A DNA stretch of 7,450 nucleotides, taken from Fusobacteriota bacterium. Its GTDB lineage: Bacteria > Fusobacteriota > Fusobacteriia > JAPLKR01. Made by a program: the position numbers and the translations under genes. Below the pieces are notes generated by a model, which was not told the DNA's origin, searched no databases, and worked only from the letters and a program-made list of their open reading frames with translations. Shown one piece after another: positions 6,762 through 7,450 of this stretch (position 1 is the stretch's first letter; each line of letters begins with the position of its first letter). The DNA lies in contig JAPLKR010000112.1 of NCBI GenBank assembly GCA_026387965.1, positions 6,037-13,486 on the forward strand. The letters are read 5' to 3'.

Positions 6762-7265
6762 ATGCAAACAATATTAAAATATGGAAGTGGTCTACTTCGA
6801 AAAAAAGCTATTAAATATGCAAAAGAAGAACTTAACTCTACACTTCACTCATTTATTCAAGAAATGTATAATACATTGGAAGAGTACGAAGGAATCGGAT
6901 TGGCCGCACCACAAGTTGGTGTTTCAAAGCGTCTTTTTGTAATTGAATATAGTGGGATTAAAGCTGTCTATATTAACCCTGAAATTCTTGAAAAAAGTAG
7001 TGATATTGTGGAATATGAAGAGGGCTGCCTAAGTGTTCCAGGGATTTACGAAAGTGTTAAAAGACCTGAAAGCATCAAAATTCAGTATCTTGATGAAAAA
7101 TTCATTCAACACACCGAAGTATTAAATGAAGTTCACGCACGAATATTTCAACATGAATTTGATCATTTAGAGGGACTTCTATTTGTTGACAAACTCTCAT
7201 CACTGAGAAAAAACCTTCTCAAGAAAAAGCTAAAAAAAATTGAAAAAAATGAAATTGAAAAATAG
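6762..7265 (+). CDS. def: Peptide deformylase
   Basis: Def is a metalloenzyme (usually Fe2+) that removes the N-formyl group from nascent polypeptides as they leave the ribosome. The 167-aa protein has the usual length and all three family motifs: G44-I-G-L-A-A-P-Q51, E87-G-C89-L-S91 with the metal-ligand cysteine, and H131-E132-F-D-H135 with the two metal-ligand histidines and the catalytic glutamate. The C-terminus (149-167) is a very lysine-rich helix; in E. coli the corresponding helix docks on the ribosome near the exit tunnel. ATG at 6762 follows AAAGGAAA at good spacing, 11 bases after the priA stop. The next gene, fmt, performs the opposite chemistry on initiator tRNA, a classic pairing. 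Confidence 0.98.
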   Translation: MQTILKYGSGLLRKKAIKYAKEELNSTLHSFIQEMYNTLEEYEGIGLAAPQVGVSKRLFVIEYSGIKAVYINPEILEKSSDIVEYEEGCLSVPGIYESVKRPESIKIQYLDEKFIQHTEVLNEVHARIFQHEFDHLEGLLFVDKLSSLRKNLLKKKLKKIEKNEIEK

Positions 7266-7273
7266 GAGATCAT

Positions 7274-7450
7274 ATGAAAGATATCTTTATGGGAACGCCT
7301 CTTTTTGCTCTTGATACCTTGAAACAACTTCATGAATCCCATAACGTTGTCGGGGTATTCGTTCAACCAGATAAACCCAACTCTCGAGGAAATAAGATTC
7401 AATTTTCTCCTATTAAACAGTATGCATTGGATAATAATCTTCCTCTTTTT
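7274..7450 (+). CDS. fmt: Methionyl-tRNA formyltransferase (5' part only)
   Basis: Fmt uses 10-formyltetrahydrofolate to formylate Met on initiator tRNA, enabling normal translation initiation. Only 59 residues are present before the window ends; the family is about 310 aa. The visible part has the start of the Rossmann-like domain with MGTPLFALDTL (6-16), then VFVQPDKP (28-35), S37-R-G39 and SPIKQYA (45-51), which match the substrate-binding loop region of Fmt. ATG at 7274 follows AGGAG, which overlaps the TAG stop of def (7263-7265), leaving a gap of 8 bases and suggesting coupled translation within the ftsI-priA-def-fmt operon. Confidence 0.96.
   Translation, partial: MKDIFMGTPLFALDTLKQLHESHNVVGVFVQPDKPNSRGNKIQFSPIKQYALDNNLPLF

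Noticed and set aside
7163-7402. Minus-strand 79-codon open frame across the def/fmt junction
   Set aside because: It is antisense to the lysine-rich def tail and the fmt start, giving a Phe/Ser-rich low-complexity peptide.

Overview
This is an AT-rich, densely packed bacterial chromosomal window with strong Shine-Dalgarno sites, short intergenic gaps and ordinary housekeeping genes. I see no mobile element, CRISPR array or RNA gene. The combination of an EarP/EF-P(Arg32) module, AT-rich coding sequence and an ftsI-priA-def-fmt run points to a Gram-negative-type bacterium outside the GC-rich Proteobacteria. EarP is known outside beta/gamma-Proteobacteria in groups such as Spirochaetes and Fusobacteria, and a member of one of these would fit. 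This assignment is inference, not proven by the sequence.

Layout. (1) Positions 1-437, minus: the 5' part of a Nudix hydrolase gene with an N-terminal helical region, running off the left edge. Positions 438-614 are its leader and promoter region, which contains two small inverted repeats, plus a strong intrinsic terminator at 568-599 that ends the next operon. (2) Positions 615-2668, minus: a three-gene operon of a 117-aa protein I do not recognise, earP (EF-P arginine rhamnosyltransferase) and efp. The first two genes overlap as ATGA; the Shine-Dalgarno of efp overlaps the stop codon of earP. (3) Positions 2669-2781: a compact divergent promoter region whose two sigma70-type promoters place their -35 elements on the same bases. 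(4) Positions 2782-7450, plus: a tight operon of a class B penicillin-binding protein (ftsI-like), priA, def and the 5' end of fmt, with gaps of about 8-11 bases.

How the genes work together. The leftward operon makes EF-P and the enzyme that rhamnosylates its Arg32, which relieves ribosome stalling at proline runs. The rightward operon covers septal or wall transpeptidation, replication-fork restart and the formyl-methionine cycle: Fmt adds the formyl group to initiator Met-tRNA and Def removes it from nascent proteins. The PBP contains a Pro-Pro-Pro run, so its translation may itself depend on the EF-P made from the neighbouring divergent operon. The main unexplained item is the small protein translationally coupled to EarP.
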